Position numbers and translations under genes: made by a program. A stretch of 33,714 bases of DNA, from positions 1 to 33,714 of the forward strand of contig VHCW01000051.1 of assembly GCA_016871575.1 (NCBI GenBank), read 5' to 3'. Origin of the DNA: Verrucomicrobiota bacterium (GTDB lineage Bacteria > Verrucomicrobiota > Verrucomicrobiia > Palsa-1439). Under the pieces are notes generated by a model. The model was not told where the DNA came from and ran no database searches. It worked only from the letters and a program-made list of their open reading frames with translations. Position 1 is the stretch's first letter. The number at the start of each line of letters is the position of its first letter. Below are positions 16,390 to 25,065 of this stretch, piece by piece.

Positions 16390-17927
16390 ACGAGATCATC
16401 ATCGGCCTCGTCGCGTTGCTGCTCGGTGCGGCGCTCGGCGGGGGCCTCTTCCTGTTGCACGCCCGCAGCCAGGCCGGCCGAGACGGCCGCGCGCTGGCCG
16501 CGGCGCAATCGGAAGCACAAAACATCTTGCGCGACGCCCGCGCCGCCGCGCAGGAACAAACTTTGAAGGCGCGTGAAGAACTGGACCGTGAATTGCGCGA
16601 GCGGCGGAAGGAAGCGAGCGAAGCGGACCGGCGCATTGGCCAGCGCGAGGCGAGTCTCGACCGGAAAGCCGAGTTGCTCGACCGCAAGTCGGAGGAAACG
16701 GTGAAAAAGGAACTCGCCATGGTGGGCCGCGAGCGGGAACTGCACAAGCTTCAAGCGGAACTGGACGAATTGAAACGGCTGTCGCACCAAGAACTACAAC
16801 GGATTGCCGGGCTGAGCGCCGAGCAGGCAAAGGCGATGTTGTTGCAGCAGTTGGAGGACGAGGTGAAGGCCGATGCCGCCTCCATGTCGCGACGAATGCT
16901 GGAAGGCGCCCGCGAAAACGCCGAGCGCGAGGCGCGCCGCATGATCGGCATCGCGGTCGAGCGATGCGCGTCGAGCCACGTGCAGACCGCCACGAGTTGC
17001 ACGCTCACGCTGCCCAGCGAGGACATGAAAGGCCGCATCATCGGGCGCGAAGGACGCAACATCCGCGCGTTCGAGGCTGCGACGGGCATCAACGTGCTCA
17101 TTGACGACACGCCGCAGGCGGTCGTGCTCAGCGGGTTCGATCCCGTGCGGCGCGAGGTGGCGCGGATTGCCCTGGAGCGGCTTGTGGCCGACGGACGGAT
17201 CAACCCCGCCCGCATCGAGGAAGAAGTCGCCAAGGTGCAGGCGGAACTGGAGGAAACAATCCGCCAAGCCGGCGAGGAAGCCGTCGCGCGCACCGGCGTG
17301 GTTGGGGTTCACCCCGACCTGGTGCGGATGCTCGGCCGGTTGAAGTTCCGACACAGTTATGCGCAGAACGTTCTCGACCATTCCGTCGAGGTCTCGCACC
17401 TGGCGGGGATGATTGCGGCGGAAATGGGATTGAACCAGCAACGCGCCAAACGGATCGGTCTCTTCCACGATGTCGGCAAGGCGGTGGACCATGAGGTGGA
17501 AGGCTCCCACGCCGGTATTGGATCGAACTTGTTGAAGAAATTCGGGGAGTCGGACGAAGTCTGTCAGGCTGTGGCAGCGCATCACCATGAGACAGACGGA
17601 ACGAGCGTCTATGGCACGCTGGTCAGCGCCGCCGACGCCATCAGCGCCTCGCGCCCCGGCGCGCGCAGCGAAAGCATGGAACTGTACATCCAGCGCCTTG
17701 AAAAACTGGAAACACTCGCGAACGCGTTTCCCGGCGTCGAGAAGAGTTACGCGCTGCAAGCGGGACGCGAGATTCGCGTGCTCGTCCAGCCGGACAAGGT
17801 CAACGACGGGGACACAACCGAGTTGGCCCGGCAAATTGTCCGGAAGATCGAGCAGGAACTCCAGTACCCCGGCCAGATCAAGGTCACCGTCGTCCGCGAA
17901 ACCCGCGTCACGGAGTTTGCCAAGTGA
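16386..17927 (+). CDS. rny: Ribonuclease Y
   Basis: A 513-residue RNase Y, the normal length. The layout is an N-terminal membrane helix (EIIIGLVALLLGAALGGGLFLL), then a long charged coiled coil (about 30-195, rich in RExxxRE heptads). A KH domain follows (about 205-270, DMKGRIIGREGRNIRAFEAATG). The HD phosphohydrolase domain (about 325-425) has HSVEVSHLAGMIAAEMG, the metal-binding LFHDVGKAVDHE near residue 360 and AVAAHHHETDG. The C-terminus ends in the usual IKVTVVRETRVTEFAK. It is the membrane-bound endoribonuclease that starts mRNA decay where RNase E is absent or secondary. It overlaps both neighbours by 4 bp and pairs with ymdB, a conserved linkage. Confidence 0.98.
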   Translation: MNEIIIGLVALLLGAALGGGLFLLHARSQAGRDGRALAAAQSEAQNILRDARAAAQEQTLKAREELDRELRERRKEASEADRRIGQREASLDRKAELLDRKSEETVKKELAMVGRERELHKLQAELDELKRLSHQELQRIAGLSAEQAKAMLLQQLEDEVKADAASMSRRMLEGARENAEREARRMIGIAVERCASSHVQTATSCTLTLPSEDMKGRIIGREGRNIRAFEAATGINVLIDDTPQAVVLSGFDPVRREVARIALERLVADGRINPARIEEEVAKVQAELEETIRQAGEEAVARTGVVGVHPDLVRMLGRLKFRHSYAQNVLDHSVEVSHLAGMIAAEMGLNQQRAKRIGLFHDVGKAVDHEVEGSHAGIGSNLLKKFGESDEVCQAVAAHHHETDGTSVYGTLVSAADAISASRPGARSESMELYIQRLEKLETLANAFPGVEKSYALQAGREIRVLVQPDKVNDGDTTELARQIVRKIEQELQYPGQIKVTVVRETRVTEFAK

Positions 17928-18682
17928 AGATACTTTTCATTGGCGACATCGTGGGCAGTCCGGGGCGACACGCAGTGGCGACGCTGGTGCCGCGGTTGCG
18001 GCAGGAGCGCGGCCTGGATATGGTGATTGCCAACGGCGAAAACAGCGCGCACGGCGCCGGGTTGACGGAAGCGACGGTTGGGGCGCTCTTGGGGTCGGGT
18101 GTGGACGTGATTACCACCGGCGATCACGTGTGGGACCAGAAAGGATTTGAGAAATTCATTGAGCTTGAGCCGCGAGTCGTGCGTCCGCTGAATTACCCTG
18201 CGGGAACGCCCGGTCGCGGTTCTTCTGTCGTCAACGGCGTAGCGGTGATCAATCTGGTGGGCCGGGTCTTTATGCCGCCGTGCGATTGTCCGTTCCGAGC
18301 GGTGCAGGCCGAGGTCGCCCGTCTGCGTCAACAGACCAATCTCATTGTTTTGGACATTCACGCGGAGGCGACCAGCGAGAAGATGGCGATGGGCTGGTTT
18401 CTGGATGGACAAGTCAGCGCCGTCCTCGGCACCCACACGCATGTGCCGACCGCCGATGGACAGATTCTGCCAAAGGGCACTGCGTTCATCACGGACGTCG
18501 GCATGACCGGGCCGCACGACTCTGTTCTTGGCCGCGACAAGCAAGCTGTCATCCGCCGGTTTGTGACGCAGATGCCTCAGAAACTCGAAGTGGCAGATGG
18601 CAATGTCCTGCTTAATGGCGTTATTCTGGACGTGGACGACAGCACCGGTCTGGCGCGGAGCATTGAGCGCATTCGGGCATGA
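17924..18682 (+). CDS. ymdB: YmdB-family metallophosphoesterase
   Basis: A 252-residue protein of the YmdB family (2',3'-cyclic-nucleotide phosphodiesterases in Bacillus). The GTG start overlaps the rny stop. Metal-site motifs are GDIVGSPGR (5-13), NGENSAHGAGLT, GDHVWDQKGFE, LDIHAEATSEKMAMGWFLDG and GTHTHVPTADGQIL. Location directly behind rny is conserved in many phyla and suggests a role tied to RNA turnover, although the link is biochemically established only in Bacillus-like hosts. It overlaps the amidohydrolase by ATGA. Confidence 0.95.
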   Translation: MKILFIGDIVGSPGRHAVATLVPRLRQERGLDMVIANGENSAHGAGLTEATVGALLGSGVDVITTGDHVWDQKGFEKFIELEPRVVRPLNYPAGTPGRGSSVVNGVAVINLVGRVFMPPCDCPFRAVQAEVARLRQQTNLIVLDIHAEATSEKMAMGWFLDGQVSAVLGTHTHVPTADGQILPKGTAFITDVGMTGPHDSVLGRDKQAVIRRFVTQMPQKLEVADGNVLLNGVILDVDDSTGLARSIERIRA

Positions 18683-19779
18683 TTATTCGCGCTCGATATG
18701 TACTGCCGATGGACGCTCCGCCGATCAGGGACGGAAACGTTCTTGTCGAGGGCGAGCGAATCGTAGCGGTGTCGTCGTCGGGCGCGATTCCAGATGTGGA
18801 TTTGGGCGAGGCGGTACTGTTTCCGGGGCTGATCAACGCGCATTGTCATCTCGACTACACGGACATGCTCGGTTTGGTTCCGTGGCGCGGCGATTTCCGC
18901 GATTGGATTCTGCAAATCACGGCGCTGAAGAAACAATGGACGGAAGACCGCTATCTGGCTTCCATCAACCACGGCCTTGCGGAATTGGCGCGCACCGGCA
19001 CGACGAGCGTCGTGAACATCGAGTGTTATCCGAAGTTGGTTGCGCGATTGGCGCCAACGCCGCTGCGGGTGTGGTGGTGTGTGGAGTTGCTCGACCTGAC
19101 GTGGAGCGAGGACTCGCGGCGGATGGTCGAGCACGCCGACCGCTGGCTGAAGACGCAGCCACGTGGCGGACTTGCGCCGCACGCGCCGTACACGACCAGC
19201 GCGCCGCTCTACCGGCTTGCCGCCCGCACGGCGCGGGAACACGGCTGGCTCTTGACGACGCATCTTGCCGAGACACGTGGTGAGAACGAGATGTTCCGAC
19301 TGCAAGGCGATCCAGTGTCGCTGGCGGAACTGGGGGTGCTTGGGACCAATTGCGTGGCGGCGCACGGCAATCATCTCTCCGACGCTGAAGCGGAATCGCT
19401 GGCGCGCGCGGGAGGGAGTGTGGTCCATTGTCCGCGCGCTCATCGGTTCTTCGGCCGCGGTGAAGCGCCGTGGGGGTTGTGGCGGCGAGCCGGATTGAAC
19501 AGCTGTCTGGGCACCGACAGCCTTGCCAGCAACGAATCGCTTGATTTGCGGGCCGAGATGCGAACCGTGACACAGTTCCCCGCGCGCGACGTTTTGGCGA
19601 TGGCGACAGTGAATGCGGCGAAGGCGTTGAATTGCGAGGGAAAACTTGGCAAGATAGCTGTTGGCAGTTGGGCCGACCTGGCTGCCGTGCCGCTCGATGG
19701 CGATCCCTACGAATCGGTCGCGCGCTCGGAGAAGCCGGTCTGCTTCTCGATGGTCGGCGGAAAGGTGGTGCAGCAATGA
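18679..19779 (+). CDS. Amidohydrolase, deaminase type (MtaD/SsnA/MqnX-like)
   Basis: A 366-residue metal-dependent hydrolase. The short N- and C-terminal beta-sandwich strands flank a TIM barrel. Metal ligands are visible in order: HCHLDYTD (HxH, about residue 55), HLAETRGENEMF, AAHGNHLSDAE and LGTDSLASNESLDLRAEM (the catalytic Asp). The GTDSLASN motif and HLAET are typical of the S-adenosylhomocysteine/aminodeoxyfutalosine/guanine deaminase branch. No menaquinone (mqn) genes are nearby, so a futalosine role cannot be assumed; an adenine-nucleoside derivative is the reasonable guess. It overlaps ymdB and the next gene by 4 bp each. Confidence 0.9.
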   Translation: MIIRARYVLPMDAPPIRDGNVLVEGERIVAVSSSGAIPDVDLGEAVLFPGLINAHCHLDYTDMLGLVPWRGDFRDWILQITALKKQWTEDRYLASINHGLAELARTGTTSVVNIECYPKLVARLAPTPLRVWWCVELLDLTWSEDSRRMVEHADRWLKTQPRGGLAPHAPYTTSAPLYRLAARTAREHGWLLTTHLAETRGENEMFRLQGDPVSLAELGVLGTNCVAAHGNHLSDAEAESLARAGGSVVHCPRAHRFFGRGEAPWGLWRRAGLNSCLGTDSLASNESLDLRAEMRTVTQFPARDVLAMATVNAAKALNCEGKLGKIAVGSWADLAAVPLDGDPYESVARSEKPVCFSMVGGKVVQQ

Positions 19780-20354
19780 AATGGATCGCTTTGATTGCGA
19801 GCCTGTGGCTGCTCTGCGGCAGCGTGAACGCAGCCGAGCAGCCGAAATACACGCAACAGCATTTGGACAAACTGTTTCAAGAGGCGGTGATGCTCTCGCA
19901 GGCCGGGTTGTACGACGAGGCGGAGGCGCGTTGCCGGAAAATCCTTTCGCAGATGCCAAACCAGCCGTCAGTGAAACGTCTCCTGGAAGACCTTCAGGAA
20001 AAACGACGGCGCACGGGACGTCCGGACGCCTCGGCGGAGTTGAGGTCGCTGCTGAATTCCATCGTTCTCACGGAGGTCGTGTTCCGAGAAGCGCCGGTCA
20101 CTGACGTGATCGCCTTCCTGCGTGAAGAGAGCAAGAAGCACACAAAGGACAAGACGGAGATCAATTTCGTGTTGATGTTGCCCGAAGGCAAGACGCCGAC
20201 GCTGACCTTGACGCTTCGGAAAATTCCGATGATGGAAGTGTTGCGGTACATCACGGTGATGACCGGCCTGCAATGTCAGGTGGACCCGCACGCCGTGGTG
20301 CTGTCGCCGCCGCTGAAGCTTGCTCCCGCCAAACCAAATGCCAAATCTCCGTGA
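19776..20354 (+). CDS. Secreted protein with TPR-like helices and an STN/secretin-N-like domain
   Basis: A 192-residue exported protein. The ATG at 19776 overlaps the amidohydrolase stop and is followed by a signal peptide (MKWIALIASLWLLCGSVNA, cleavage before AEQP). Residues 25-75 form a TPR-like helical pair (LDKLFQEAVMLSQAGLYDEAEARCRKIL). Residues 90-185 resemble the short N-terminal domain of secretins and TonB receptors: VVFREAPVTDVIAFLREES, then INFVLMLP, LTLTLRKIPMMEVLRYITVMTGL and VDPHAVVLSP. There is no secretin channel domain; the gene ends here. It may be a periplasmic adaptor for an outer-membrane machine. It overlaps bioF by 17 bp, and I see no biotin link. Confidence 0.82.
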   Translation: MKWIALIASLWLLCGSVNAAEQPKYTQQHLDKLFQEAVMLSQAGLYDEAEARCRKILSQMPNQPSVKRLLEDLQEKRRRTGRPDASAELRSLLNSIVLTEVVFREAPVTDVIAFLREESKKHTKDKTEINFVLMLPEGKTPTLTLTLRKIPMMEVLRYITVMTGLQCQVDPHAVVLSPPLKLAPAKPNAKSP

Positions 20355-21456
20355 CACGCTCGCTGCCGAGTTGGATGAACTGCGCGCTTGCGGCCTCCAT
20401 CGCGGGCTGCGCCGCATTGATTCGTCGCAAGGCCCGCGCATTGTTGTCGGCGGGCGCGATCTGCTGAATTTCTCCAGCAACGACTATCTCGGCCTGGCCA
20501 ATGATCCTGTGCTGAAATGCGCTGCCGTTGCGGCCATCAAACGGTGGGGTGTCGGCGCCGGTGCGTCGCGGTTGGTTTGCGGCAACCTTGCGCCCTACGA
20601 AGAACTGGAGACGAAACTTGCTGCCTTCAAGCGCAAGGAGGCGGCGATTGTGTTTGGGAGCGGTTACGCCGCCAACGTCGGCACGATTACGGCGCTTGCC
20701 GGGAAAGGGGACGTTGTCATTCTCGACAAGCTTGATCACGCCAGCATGATTGACGGTGCGCGACAAAGCGGCGCCACCATTCGCGTGTATCCGCACAAGG
20801 ACATGAGGAAACTGGAAGCGTTGTTGCGCACGGCGTCAGGGCGCGTCCTGATCGTGACGGAAACGGTGTTCTCAATGGATGGCGACGCCGCGCCGTTGGC
20901 CGAGATCGTCGCGCTCAAGGAACAATACGGCGCGTGGCTGATGATAGACGAAGCGCACGCCACCGGCATCTCCGGTAAGAACCGGCGCGGTCTCGCGGAA
21001 GAATTGGGCGTCGAGGACAAGATTGACGTGACACTGGGCACACTCAGCAAGGCGCTGGGCGGTGTCGGCGGTTTCGTCGCCGGGAGTTGTGAGTTGATTG
21101 AGTTGCTCCGAAACCGCGCCCGCAGTCTCATCTACTCGACGGCACTTCCGCCATCGGTCTGCGCCGCGGCTGCAGCGGCGGTTGATCTTGTCATGAGCGG
21201 CGAAGGCGCCCGACGGCAAGAAGGTCTGTGGGCAAACGTCCGCGCGTTGGGCGCGCAAAGCCCGATTCATCCTGTGATTGTCGGCGACGAAGCGGCGGCG
21301 GTCGAGTTGTCGCAGAAGCTTTTCGAACGCGGCATTTTCGTTCCTGCCATTCGCTATCCGACCGTTCCCAAAGGCAAGGCGCGGCTGCGCGTCACGCTGA
21401 GCGCCGCACACATGCGCGAAGACATCGAACGACTCCGCAATGAACTCTCTCGCTGA
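20338..21456 (+). CDS. bioF: 8-amino-7-oxononanoate synthase
   Basis: A 372-residue PLP enzyme of the alpha-oxoamine synthase family, which joins pimeloyl-ACP/CoA and alanine in biotin synthesis. The ATG at 20338 (MPNLRDTLAAEL) gives the usual length; an upstream TTG would add six residues. Motifs: NFSSNDYLGLANDP, GAGASRLVCGNLAPYEELE, FGSGYAANVG, the PLP-contact EAHATGISG and the Lys-bearing TLGTLSKALGGVGGFV. Glycine C-acetyltransferase (Kbl) is related, but the immediate neighbour bioA, overlapping by 17 bp, strongly favours BioF. Other bio genes (bioB, bioD) are not in the window. Confidence 0.95.
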   Translation: MPNLRDTLAAELDELRACGLHRGLRRIDSSQGPRIVVGGRDLLNFSSNDYLGLANDPVLKCAAVAAIKRWGVGAGASRLVCGNLAPYEELETKLAAFKRKEAAIVFGSGYAANVGTITALAGKGDVVILDKLDHASMIDGARQSGATIRVYPHKDMRKLEALLRTASGRVLIVTETVFSMDGDAAPLAEIVALKEQYGAWLMIDEAHATGISGKNRRGLAEELGVEDKIDVTLGTLSKALGGVGGFVAGSCELIELLRNRARSLIYSTALPPSVCAAAAAAVDLVMSGEGARRQEGLWANVRALGAQSPIHPVIVGDEAAAVELSQKLFERGIFVPAIRYPTVPKGKARLRVTLSAAHMREDIERLRNELSR

Positions 21457-22681
21457 CAACGATCATCGTTACCTCTGGCATCCGTTCACGCAGATGAAGG
21501 AGTGGATGGCTGAAGAGACTCTCATCATCGCCGCGGCGGAGGGCGCCGTGTTGCGCGACACGGAAGGACGTGAGTATCTCGACGGCAACTCCTCCATCTG
21601 GACGAACCTCCACGGTCATCGTCATCCCAAGATCACCGCAGCCATCAAGGGCCAACTTGACCGGGTCGCGCATTCCTCGTTTCTCGGCCTTTCCAACGTC
21701 CCGGCCATTGAATTGGCGGAACGTCTTTGTGCGCTGACGAAGCTTGACCGCGTGTTTTACTCTGACGACGGTTCGACCGCGATGGAAGCGGCGATCAAAA
21801 TGGCGCTCCAATACTGGCAACATCGCGGCCAGCCGCGTCGCGTGAAATTCGTCGCGTTCACGGACGCCTATCACGGCGACACGCTTGGCGCTGTCAGTGT
21901 CGGCGGGATCAGCCTGTTTCACGCGGCATTCAAACCGCTGTTGTTCGATGTCGTTCGCGTGTCGAAAGCCTCGGAACTGCCTTCCGGCAACGACGTGGCG
22001 GCCGTCGTCATTGAACCGTTGGTCCAAGGCGCTGCGGGAATGAAGTGGTGGCCGCGCGGGATGTTGCGGGAACTCCGGGAATGGTGCGACAAGACCGGCG
22101 CGCTGCTCATCGCCGACGAAGTGATGACCGGTTTCGGCCGCACCGGGACGATGTTCGCCTGCGAACAGGAAAAGGTTCGGCCCGATTTCATGGCGTTGGC
22201 CAAGGGGCTGACCGGCGGCTATCTGCCGCTGGCCGCCACGTTGACGACAGAACAGGTCTTCCGCGCGTTTCTCGGCGAGTACGGCGAGTTCAAGACTTTT
22301 TTCCACGGCCACAGCTACACCGGCAATCAACTTGGTTGCGCAGCGGCGCTGGCGAGCTTGCGAGTGTTTGACGAAGAAGGGACGTTGGGAAAGCTGACCG
22401 TTCTCAGCTCTCAGTTGTCAGACGGACTACAGCGGTGCCGGGAGTTGGTGGGGGTCGTGGATGTCCGGTGTCTGGGAATGATTGGCGCGGTGGAGATCGG
22501 ACCGTATCCGCTCGAAGCGAAGATGGGGATCAAGGTCTGCGCGGAGATGCGTCGGCGCGGCGTGCTCACGCGCCCGATCGGCAATGTGATAATCCTGATG
22601 CCGCCGTATTGCGTGACGACCGGGCAGTTGGAGCGGATGACGACAGTGCTCCGTGAGTCCATCCGCAGCGTCTGTGGCTAG
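21440..22681 (+). CDS. bioA: Adenosylmethionine-8-amino-7-oxononanoate aminotransferase
   Basis: A 413-residue class III aminotransferase, which uses SAM as amino donor to make diaminopelargonic acid. The BioA-specific start DNDHRYLWHPFTQMKEW is clear. Other motifs: DGNSSIWTNLHGHRHP, SDDGSTAMEAAIKMALQYW, YHGDTLGAVSVGG, the PLP Asp in LIADEVMTGFGRTG, the PLP Lys in MALAKGLTGGYLPLA and FFHGHSYTGNQLGCAAAL. It overlaps bioF by 17 bp and is the last gene of the eight-gene chain. Its stop codon overlaps by 3 bp the stop of the convergent metalloprotease gene. Confidence 0.97.
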   Translation: MNSLADNDHRYLWHPFTQMKEWMAEETLIIAAAEGAVLRDTEGREYLDGNSSIWTNLHGHRHPKITAAIKGQLDRVAHSSFLGLSNVPAIELAERLCALTKLDRVFYSDDGSTAMEAAIKMALQYWQHRGQPRRVKFVAFTDAYHGDTLGAVSVGGISLFHAAFKPLLFDVVRVSKASELPSGNDVAAVVIEPLVQGAAGMKWWPRGMLRELREWCDKTGALLIADEVMTGFGRTGTMFACEQEKVRPDFMALAKGLTGGYLPLAATLTTEQVFRAFLGEYGEFKTFFHGHSYTGNQLGCAAALASLRVFDEEGTLGKLTVLSSQLSDGLQRCRELVGVVDVRCLGMIGAVEIGPYPLEAKMGIKVCAEMRRRGVLTRPIGNVIILMPPYCVTTGQLERMTTVLRESIRSVCG

Positions 22682-23049
22682 TCCCAGCCGAGTTCGGCGA
22701 GCCGCTCCTCATCAATGCCGAAGTGGTGGCCGACTTCGTGAACAACAGTGCGCGCGACTTCGCGGCGCAGTTCCTCTGGGGCGTCGAAATCCTCCAGCAA
22801 CGGCCGGCGATAAATGATGATGCGGTCGGGGAACGCGCAGTAGTCGCTGGTCCGTTCCGTGAGCGGCGTGCCTTCGTAGAGGCCGTAGATCGTCTCGTCT
22901 TCGGGCACGCCGAGGTCATCAAGCAAGTCGTCGCTGGGATGATCTTCAATGACAATTTGGACGTTTTCCATGAACCGCCGGATTTCGCCGGGAATCAGTT
23001 CCAATCCCTCATCCACCAACTTCTCGAATTGACTTGCCGAGATCTGCAT
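22678..23049 (-). CDS. Small zincin-like metallopeptidase family protein
   Basis: A 123-residue protein of the small zincin-like family (Pfam Zincin_1 type). The N-terminal helix (SASQFEKLVDEGLELIPGEI) and middle segment IYGLYEGTPLTERTSDYCAFPDRIIIYRRPL are typical. The C-terminal VVHEVGHHFGIDEERLAELGW is the HExxHxxGxxEE-type zinc site. No signal peptide is seen, so it is cytoplasmic. Its substrate is unknown in any member I know. It is 21 bp behind the propeller gene on the same strand and tail-to-tail with bioA. Confidence 0.9.
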   Translation of the reverse strand: MQISASQFEKLVDEGLELIPGEIRRFMENVQIVIEDHPSDDLLDDLGVPEDETIYGLYEGTPLTERTSDYCAFPDRIIIYRRPLLEDFDAPEELRREVARTVVHEVGHHFGIDEERLAELGWD

Positions 23050-23070
23050 GAGTTCGGGAGAAGCGCCAGT

Positions 23071-24018
23071 TCAGTGAACGGCGTTGCTTGCGGCAGCGAG
23101 AATCACGACGCTGGAGATGGTCTTCATGTCCTTGTGGTTCTCGTAGGTCCACACGAGTTTCTTGCCAGGCGTGACCTCAAGGAGATGCGGAGCCTTGCCG
23201 AGATGGCCGTGGCCGAGCCAGTTTGACATCACGGTGTTGCCGTTTGGGAGACGGTGAAAACCGGTCATGAATTTCAACGGCGCGCCGGGGAGGTCGTCGT
23301 TGGTGAATTGCCAGACGACCTTTCCGTTCTTGTCCACTTCAAACAGGCCGGTTTCGACTCTTGTGGTGTTTTTGATCTTGTCGCCGACGGCGATGAGTGT
23401 GTTGCCGTTGGGCAGGCGTGCGGCGCTGTGCGGTCCGCCGGGGGCCTTGATTTCGCGGACGATCTCACCTTGTGGGCTGTATTCGCGGACCACTGCATCG
23501 GCGTACAGGCAGCAAAGATAATTGCCGTTTGGCAGACAACGGGCGTTGCGCATGTAACCGTGGCCGCCGTTGGCGCCTGCGGGAAGCGTGCGAACCTCTT
23601 TGACGATGGTCTTGCCGTCGGGCGCGATTTCGAGGAGCCGGCCGCTGTTGCATTCGCCGACGAAGGTGTTGCCGTTGGCGAGGCGTTGGCACGCGTAGAT
23701 TTCGGAGGGAGCTTCGACTTGCTTGGCGCTGCCGCCCTTTTGTTTGACAACGCCCTTGACCGGCGATCCCGTGTATTCAAAGACAATCTTCTTGTCGCGC
23801 GTGACTTCCAAGACGCCGTTGAAGGTGTTGAACAGCAGGTTGCCATTGGGCAATACCCAGAGGTCGTTGCACTGGCGGGTTTCGTACTCCCACGTGACCT
23901 TGCCGTCCTTGCCGACGAGGAAGACCTTGCGCCCGGTGTAATCGGTGCAGGCGAACTCGTGCTCGGCGCTCACGACGAACGGCAAACTGGCAATAGCGAG
24001 AAGAAGTCGAATGTTCAT
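23071..24018 (-). CDS. Secreted beta-propeller protein with NGN repeats
   Basis: A 315-residue exported protein with a signal peptide (MNIRLLLAIASLPFVVSA). The remainder is a series of about six propeller blades marked by recurring LPNGN, LANGN or LPNGNT strings (LWVLPNGNLLFNTFNG, CQRLANGNTFVGECNSG, ARCLPNGNYLCCLY, AARLPNGNTLIAVGD, FHRLPNGNTVMSNWLG), each preceded by a strand with DxxGK or TPGKK. This pattern occurs in PQQ-like and arylsulfotransferase-like propellers, but no catalytic residues are recognisable. It overlaps the upstream propeller gene by ATGA, so the two are probably made together. A binding or sugar-sensing function is possible; none can be assigned. Confidence 0.88.
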   Translation of the reverse strand: MNIRLLLAIASLPFVVSAEHEFACTDYTGRKVFLVGKDGKVTWEYETRQCNDLWVLPNGNLLFNTFNGVLEVTRDKKIVFEYTGSPVKGVVKQKGGSAKQVEAPSEIYACQRLANGNTFVGECNSGRLLEIAPDGKTIVKEVRTLPAGANGGHGYMRNARCLPNGNYLCCLYADAVVREYSPQGEIVREIKAPGGPHSAARLPNGNTLIAVGDKIKNTTRVETGLFEVDKNGKVVWQFTNDDLPGAPLKFMTGFHRLPNGNTVMSNWLGHGHLGKAPHLLEVTPGKKLVWTYENHKDMKTISSVVILAAASNAVH

Positions 24019-25055
24019 TGGCTGAGGTCAATCACAGAAATGGTCTGGATGTTGTCGGCCTTGTTGGGGCCGTAGGTGATGTCTATGTTGGAGACATAGA
24101 CTTTGTTGCCGCGACGGATGCACTCGCTGGGAGCGTCGAGTTCGCCGTACGTGCCGTCGCTGACGGTGTTCTTGGCGATGATGTTGACTTGGCCGGTCCG
24201 CGTGGGGATGCAGGCGATGGCGTTGCCGAGGAAATCGGCCACCCAGAGGTTGCCCTGCGCGTCGCACTGAAGGCCGTCCACGCTTTCGAGGCCGCCGCCC
24301 TTCACAAAGACGCTGGAGGAAGTGACTGTACCGGCGGCGTCAAGCGACAGCTTCCAGATTTCGATGTCGCCGAAGTTGCAGACGTAAAGATTGCCGCGCA
24401 GGTCAAAGGCGATGCCGTTGGCGCCGACTTTGTGGTTCGCGTTCCTCGTCTTGAGCGTGAATATCAGGCGCGGGTCGCCTTTGCCCGTGACGCGCGCGGG
24501 ATGGGCGGCGTTCAACTCGGAGAGCGTGAAACGATAGACGCCGCTGGTCATCGGCGATTCCTCGTCCAGCGTGGTGTCGCAGATGTAGATGGCGCCGCCG
24601 TGCGCCGTGATGCCGTTGGCCATGTTCAGGCCGGTGGCGACGACCTCCACGTTCTTGGCGTTGCGGCCGTCCATGTTGACGCGCAGCAGCCGCGACATGC
24701 CGCGTTTCTGCGTGGCGAACATCTGGTTGTCGGAGACGTACAGGTTGCCGTCGGAGCCGAAACAGATGCCGAGCGGGCTGGCGACGCCCGTCTCGGGGTG
24801 CTTGGGCAACTCGCAGACTTCCTCGATCTTGTCCCTTGGCGTGATGCGAACAATCTTTGCCGGGAACTTGAACTTGAAATCCTCGCCGGCGTTATTGATG
24901 GCCACGTAAATGCAGCCGTCCTTGCCGAGCGCCATGCCGTCGGGATTGCGGCAATGCTCCGGCAACTTGATGGGAACCGGCTGGTAGGTCTTCGTGACCG
25001 CGACCTTCGTCGCGCAACCGGCGGCGAGCAATGTGAGAATCAGGAGCGTTTTCAT
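24015..25055 (-). CDS. SMP-30/NHL-type beta-propeller lipoprotein
   Basis: A 346-residue protein with a lipoprotein signal (MKTLLILTLLAAGC; lipobox LAAGC, acylated Cys at residue 14). Repeated blades of the gluconolactonase/NHL kind follow: NPDGMALGKDGCIYVAINN, PLGICFGSDGNLYVSDNQ, MANGITAHGGAIYICDT, GANGIAFDLRGNLYVCNFGD, SVDGLQCDAQGNLWVADFLGN. The NGI and DG/GNLYV blocks match SMP-30/gluconolactonase proteins, where Asn/Asp/Glu residues bind Ca or Zn; a lactonase activity is possible but not shown. It lies 10 bp after a sugar kinase and overlaps the second propeller gene by 4 bp, suggesting a small sugar-related operon with an envelope arm. Confidence 0.88.
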   Translation of the reverse strand: MKTLLILTLLAAGCATKVAVTKTYQPVPIKLPEHCRNPDGMALGKDGCIYVAINNAGEDFKFKFPAKIVRITPRDKIEEVCELPKHPETGVASPLGICFGSDGNLYVSDNQMFATQKRGMSRLLRVNMDGRNAKNVEVVATGLNMANGITAHGGAIYICDTTLDEESPMTSGVYRFTLSELNAAHPARVTGKGDPRLIFTLKTRNANHKVGANGIAFDLRGNLYVCNFGDIEIWKLSLDAAGTVTSSSVFVKGGGLESVDGLQCDAQGNLWVADFLGNAIACIPTRTGQVNIIAKNTVSDGTYGELDAPSECIRRGNKVYVSNIDITYGPNKADNIQTISVIDLSQ

Positions 25056-25065
25056 AAGGCCATTT

